DNA of 8,357 nt, from the NCBI GenBank assembly GCA_021781095.1, contig JAJXXM010000146.1, positions 1 to 8,357 on the forward strand, in the 5' to 3' direction. The notes below the pieces were generated by a model that saw only the letters and a list, made by a program, of their open reading frames with translations, was not told where the DNA came from and ran no database searches. The position numbers and the translations under genes are program-made. This document shows, in pieces, positions 6,669 through 8,357 of the stretch. Positions within the stretch are counted from its first letter, which is position 1. Each line of letters starts with the position of its first letter. This stretch comes from a bacterium. GTDB taxonomy: Bacteria; Eremiobacterota; Eremiobacteria; Baltobacterales; Baltobacteraceae.

Positions 6669-6672
6669 CCCG

Positions 6673-6682
6673 TCACCTCCTT
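6673..6682 (-). promoter_or_regulatory. Near-perfect Shine-Dalgarno deciding the sepF start
   Basis: AAGGAGGTGA on the minus strand begins at the final base of the yggS TAA stop. Its AGGAGG core is seven bases before the ATG at 6668. It is the strongest ribosome site in the division part of the series, predicting high SepF output relative to yggS. Confidence 0.85.
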
Positions 6683-7353
6683 TACGTACTCGGTCGCGCG
6701 CCGAAGAGCGTGCTCCCGATCCGCAGCATCGTCGAGCCCGCGCGAACCGCCTCGCGCCAATCCCCCGACATGCCGATCGAGAGTGTTGTTCCACCTACGA
6801 GCGGTAACGTCTTTGCGGCCAGCTCGAAAGCCGCCGAAATCTCGGCACGATCGCCGGTGATGGGGGCGACGGCCATCACGCCGTCGAGGCGCAGGTGCGA
6901 GCACGCGTGGATGCGCTCGGCGAGCCGCGGGGCCTCCGCCGGGAGGCAACCGAAGCGCTCGCTCGGCGAGATATTGAGCTGGATCAGCACCGGGAGGAGG
7001 CGCTCCGCCCGCTCCGCTCCGCGCTCGAGGGCGCTCGCCGCCTCCTCGCGGTCGACCGACTGCACGCAGTCCGCGAGCGCCGCGATCTTCGCGGCCTTAT
7101 TGCGCTGGACGTGCCCGATGAAATGCAGCGCGAACGAGAGCCCCTCGGCGCGAAGGGGGGCGAATTTCTCCGCGGCTTCTTGGAGATAGTTCTCGCCGAA
7201 CGCGCGCAGCCCGGCGGCGTACGCCTCGCGGATCGTCGCGAGCGACTGTTTTTTGCTCACGCCGAGAATGGCGACGCTCCCCGGCGGGCGCCCGCAGGCA
7301 GCGAGCTCGCCCTCGAGCTCGCTGCGGAAGGCCGCCAGGCGCTCAGCGAACAC
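6682..7353 (-). CDS. yggS: YggS/PROSC-family pyridoxal-5'-phosphate-binding homeostasis protein
   Basis: Cytosolic PLP-binding protein with an alanine-racemase-like TIM-barrel. It influences PLP homeostasis and amino-acid balance, and no catalytic reaction is established. The 223 residues match the family length. ILGVSKKQ (29-36) contains the PLP Schiff-base Lys34. FGENYLQEA (52-60), HFIGHVQRNK (77-86), DGVMAVAP (157-164), LSIGMSGDWREAV (191-203) and GSTMLRIGSTLFG (206-218, phosphate-binding end) complete the signature set. The start is GTG at 7353, overlapping the lgt 3' end by 11 bases. GAGGAG lies upstream at a longer than ideal distance, so translation is probably coupled. In Gram-positive bacteria the orthologue (ylmE) also precedes sepF, as here. 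Confidence 0.94.
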   Translation of the reverse strand: MFAERLAAFRSELEGELAACGRPPGSVAILGVSKKQSLATIREAYAAGLRAFGENYLQEAAEKFAPLRAEGLSFALHFIGHVQRNKAAKIAALADCVQSVDREEAASALERGAERAERLLPVLIQLNISPSERFGCLPAEAPRLAERIHACSHLRLDGVMAVAPITGDRAEISAAFELAAKTLPLVGGTTLSIGMSGDWREAVRAGSTMLRIGSTLFGARPST

Positions 7354-8212
7354 GCGTGGGGAGGCTCTCCTCGGTCCGTTCGCCGCGTTTCACCGACCAC
7401 CAGATCCCCGCGGCGCCGATGAAGATCATCGGGACGGCGAGGAGTTGCCCTCCGGTGAGGCCGAGGAAGAGGATCCCGGGCGAACGCCACAGCTCGGCGA
7501 CGCTTCGCACGATGCCGTAGAGCATGAACCACGTCCAGCCGACGACGCCGTCGGCGGGTTTGCGGCGATAGAGCAGCAGCAGAATCGGCAGGGTTGCGAG
7601 ATCGAGAATTCCTTCGTAGATCTGCGACGGGTGACGATATTGGTTGCCCCAGAGCAGCGTGTCGCCGGGAACCATGCACCATGGGTGGTCGGGGCGGCAG
7701 ATGCGTCCCCAAAGTTCGTCGTTGATGAAATTGACCGCGCGCGTGATCGTGATGCCGATCGGGAGCATCATCACCACTTCATCGCCGAGCACGAGGAATT
7801 TCAGGTGCGGGTGCTTGCGGAGGAACAAGAAGATCGCGATGACGACGCCGATCAGGCCGCCGTGGAACGCCATCCCGCCCTGCCAAACCGCGATGAAGAG
7901 CACCGGGTGCGAGAAATACTGCGCGACCGTGTGACAGGATTGCACGCGCGAGATATCTTGGCGACACGTAATCATATCGGCGATATCGAAGAGCGCGCGC
8001 CCGCCGACGAGCACGCCGATCAACGCGTAGACGAGAAAATCTTGTATCTCGTTGGGGGTCAATCCGAGGCGTCGCTTGCCCGCCGGGCGCGCCATCCAAA
8101 AATACACGGCGATGAATCCAGCGAGATACGCGAGGCCGTACCAGTGCACCGCGATGGGGCCGAGCCGAAACGCAATCGGCGAGATGTTCGGATAAACAAA
8201 CCAGTGTTGCAT
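7343..8212 (-). CDS. lgt: Prolipoprotein diacylglyceryl transferase
   Basis: Integral membrane enzyme that transfers diacylglycerol from phosphatidylglycerol to the lipobox Cys of prolipoproteins, the first step of lipoprotein maturation. There are 289 residues from the ATG at 8212, which has AAGGA four bases upstream. The frame is open to 8266, but those 18 codons look noncoding. About seven hydrophobic segments are visible. Key motifs are HWYGLAY (23-29), GGMAFHGGL (112-120, H117), TRAVNFINDELWGR (157-170, covering R158, N161 and E166), HPSQIYE (194-200), and R236/E240 in the last conserved block. The usual R-x-G-N-F is R-A-V-N-F here. An insertion-like segment around 83-94 carries Cys83 and Cys93. 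A second pair, Cys172 and Cys179, follows the signature. It heads the minus-strand series and is divergent from a CcdA-type gene. Confidence 0.95.
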   Translation of the reverse strand: MQHWFVYPNISPIAFRLGPIAVHWYGLAYLAGFIAVYFWMARPAGKRRLGLTPNEIQDFLVYALIGVLVGGRALFDIADMITCRQDISRVQSCHTVAQYFSHPVLFIAVWQGGMAFHGGLIGVVIAIFLFLRKHPHLKFLVLGDEVVMMLPIGITITRAVNFINDELWGRICRPDHPWCMVPGDTLLWGNQYRHPSQIYEGILDLATLPILLLLYRRKPADGVVGWTWFMLYGIVRSVAELWRSPGILFLGLTGGQLLAVPMIFIGAAGIWWSVKRGERTEESLPTRVR

Positions 8213-8277
8213 GTAGTCCTTCTGCGGCGGTGCCTCTACAGGCCCGCGCGAGCCGCCGTCGTACAATAGGGGCGTAC
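8213..8277. promoter_or_regulatory. Divergent intergenic region with near-symmetric -10-like element
   Basis: A 65-bp spacer between the divergent lgt and ccdA-like starts. TACAAT (8262-8267, + strand) is a good -10 hexamer, and its opposite-strand register TATTGT (8268-8263) is a weaker one. Used leftward, it would give lgt a leader of about 44 bases with its ribosome site intact. Used rightward, it would start transcription only a few bases before the ccdA GTG and lose the AGGGG site (8268-8272). No good -35 hexamer is visible on either strand, so the leftward use is more plausible but unproven. Confidence 0.35.
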
Positions 8278-8357
8278 GTGAACACGACTGCGCATATCAG
8301 CGTCGGCCTCGCGTTCCTCGCGGGCTTCGTTTCCTTCGTCTCGCCATGCGTCCTCCC
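8278..8357 (+). CDS. CcdA/DsbD-family thiol-disulfide membrane protein, 3'-truncated
   Basis: Only the first 26 codons plus two bases are visible. The GTG at 8278 is preceded by AGGGG at five bases. The product has a short polar start, then a hydrophobic segment (about residues 8-20), then FVSFVSPCVLP (17 to the edge). The (S/F)-F-x-S-P-C-V-L-P motif marks the first membrane helix of CcdA and the DsbD beta domain. Its Cys is one of the redox pair that carries electrons from cytosolic thioredoxin to extracytoplasmic thiol proteins, for cytochrome c maturation or disulfide reduction. The 3' portion, including the second Cys, lies off the right edge, so CcdA versus a DsbD-like fusion cannot be decided. 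Confidence 0.8.
   Translation, partial: MNTTAHISVGLAFLAGFVSFVSPCVL

Noticed and set aside
7253..8269. Long + strand open frame of 338 codons
   Set aside because: It is antisense to lgt and yggS. The translation is rich in charged and His residues with no domain pattern, a typical mirror of a GC-rich membrane-protein gene.

Overview
The window is a densely packed, high-GC stretch (roughly 65% G+C by eye) of an ordinary bacterial chromosome. There is no insertion sequence, phage gene, tRNA, rRNA or CRISPR array. No gene-free stretch exceeds about 65 bp. The pairing of SepF and DivIVA (division and polar-growth proteins typical of Terrabacteria) with flagellar rod genes, a FliA-type sigma factor and Lgt points to a high-GC, flagellated member of a Terrabacteria-like lineage. 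An Eremiobacterota (WPS-2)-type genome would fit, but that assignment is inference from gene content and style only.

Layout. Bases 1-2101 (+ strand) hold the 3' part of gpmI (cofactor-independent phosphoglycerate mutase; about 80 N-terminal residues lie off the left edge), then punA (trimeric purine nucleoside phosphorylase) behind a strong Shine-Dalgarno. They end convergently, 12 bp from a long minus-strand gene series.

That series runs from 8212 down to 2114 in the order lgt - yggS - sepF - divIVA - leuB - flgF-like - flgG - mini flgJ-like - FliA-type sigma factor - 100-aa hypothetical. All ten genes are co-oriented. Neighbours overlap or sit within a few bases, and the widest gap (42 bp, with a small hairpin) lies between leuB and the flgF-like gene. 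The series mixes three jobs: envelope and division (Lgt, the PLP-binding YggS protein, SepF, DivIVA), leucine biosynthesis (LeuB), and the flagellar rod with a dedicated sigma factor. The yggS-sepF-divIVA core resembles the ylmE-sepF-ylmG-ylmH-divIVA cluster of Gram-positive bacteria and cyanobacteria, but ylmG (yggT) and ylmH are missing.

At 8213-8277 a short divergent intergenic region separates lgt from the first 26 codons of a CcdA-type thiol-disulfide membrane protein on the + strand, cut by the right edge.

The most interesting points are the shrunken flagellar rod module (200-aa FlgF-like protein without the usual GFF motif, 48-aa FlgJ-like protein), an unrecognised 100-aa gene translationally overlapping the sigma factor, cysteine pairs in Lgt beside a CcdA gene, a near-symmetric -10-like element between those two genes, and strong enrichment of the palindrome CGATCG.
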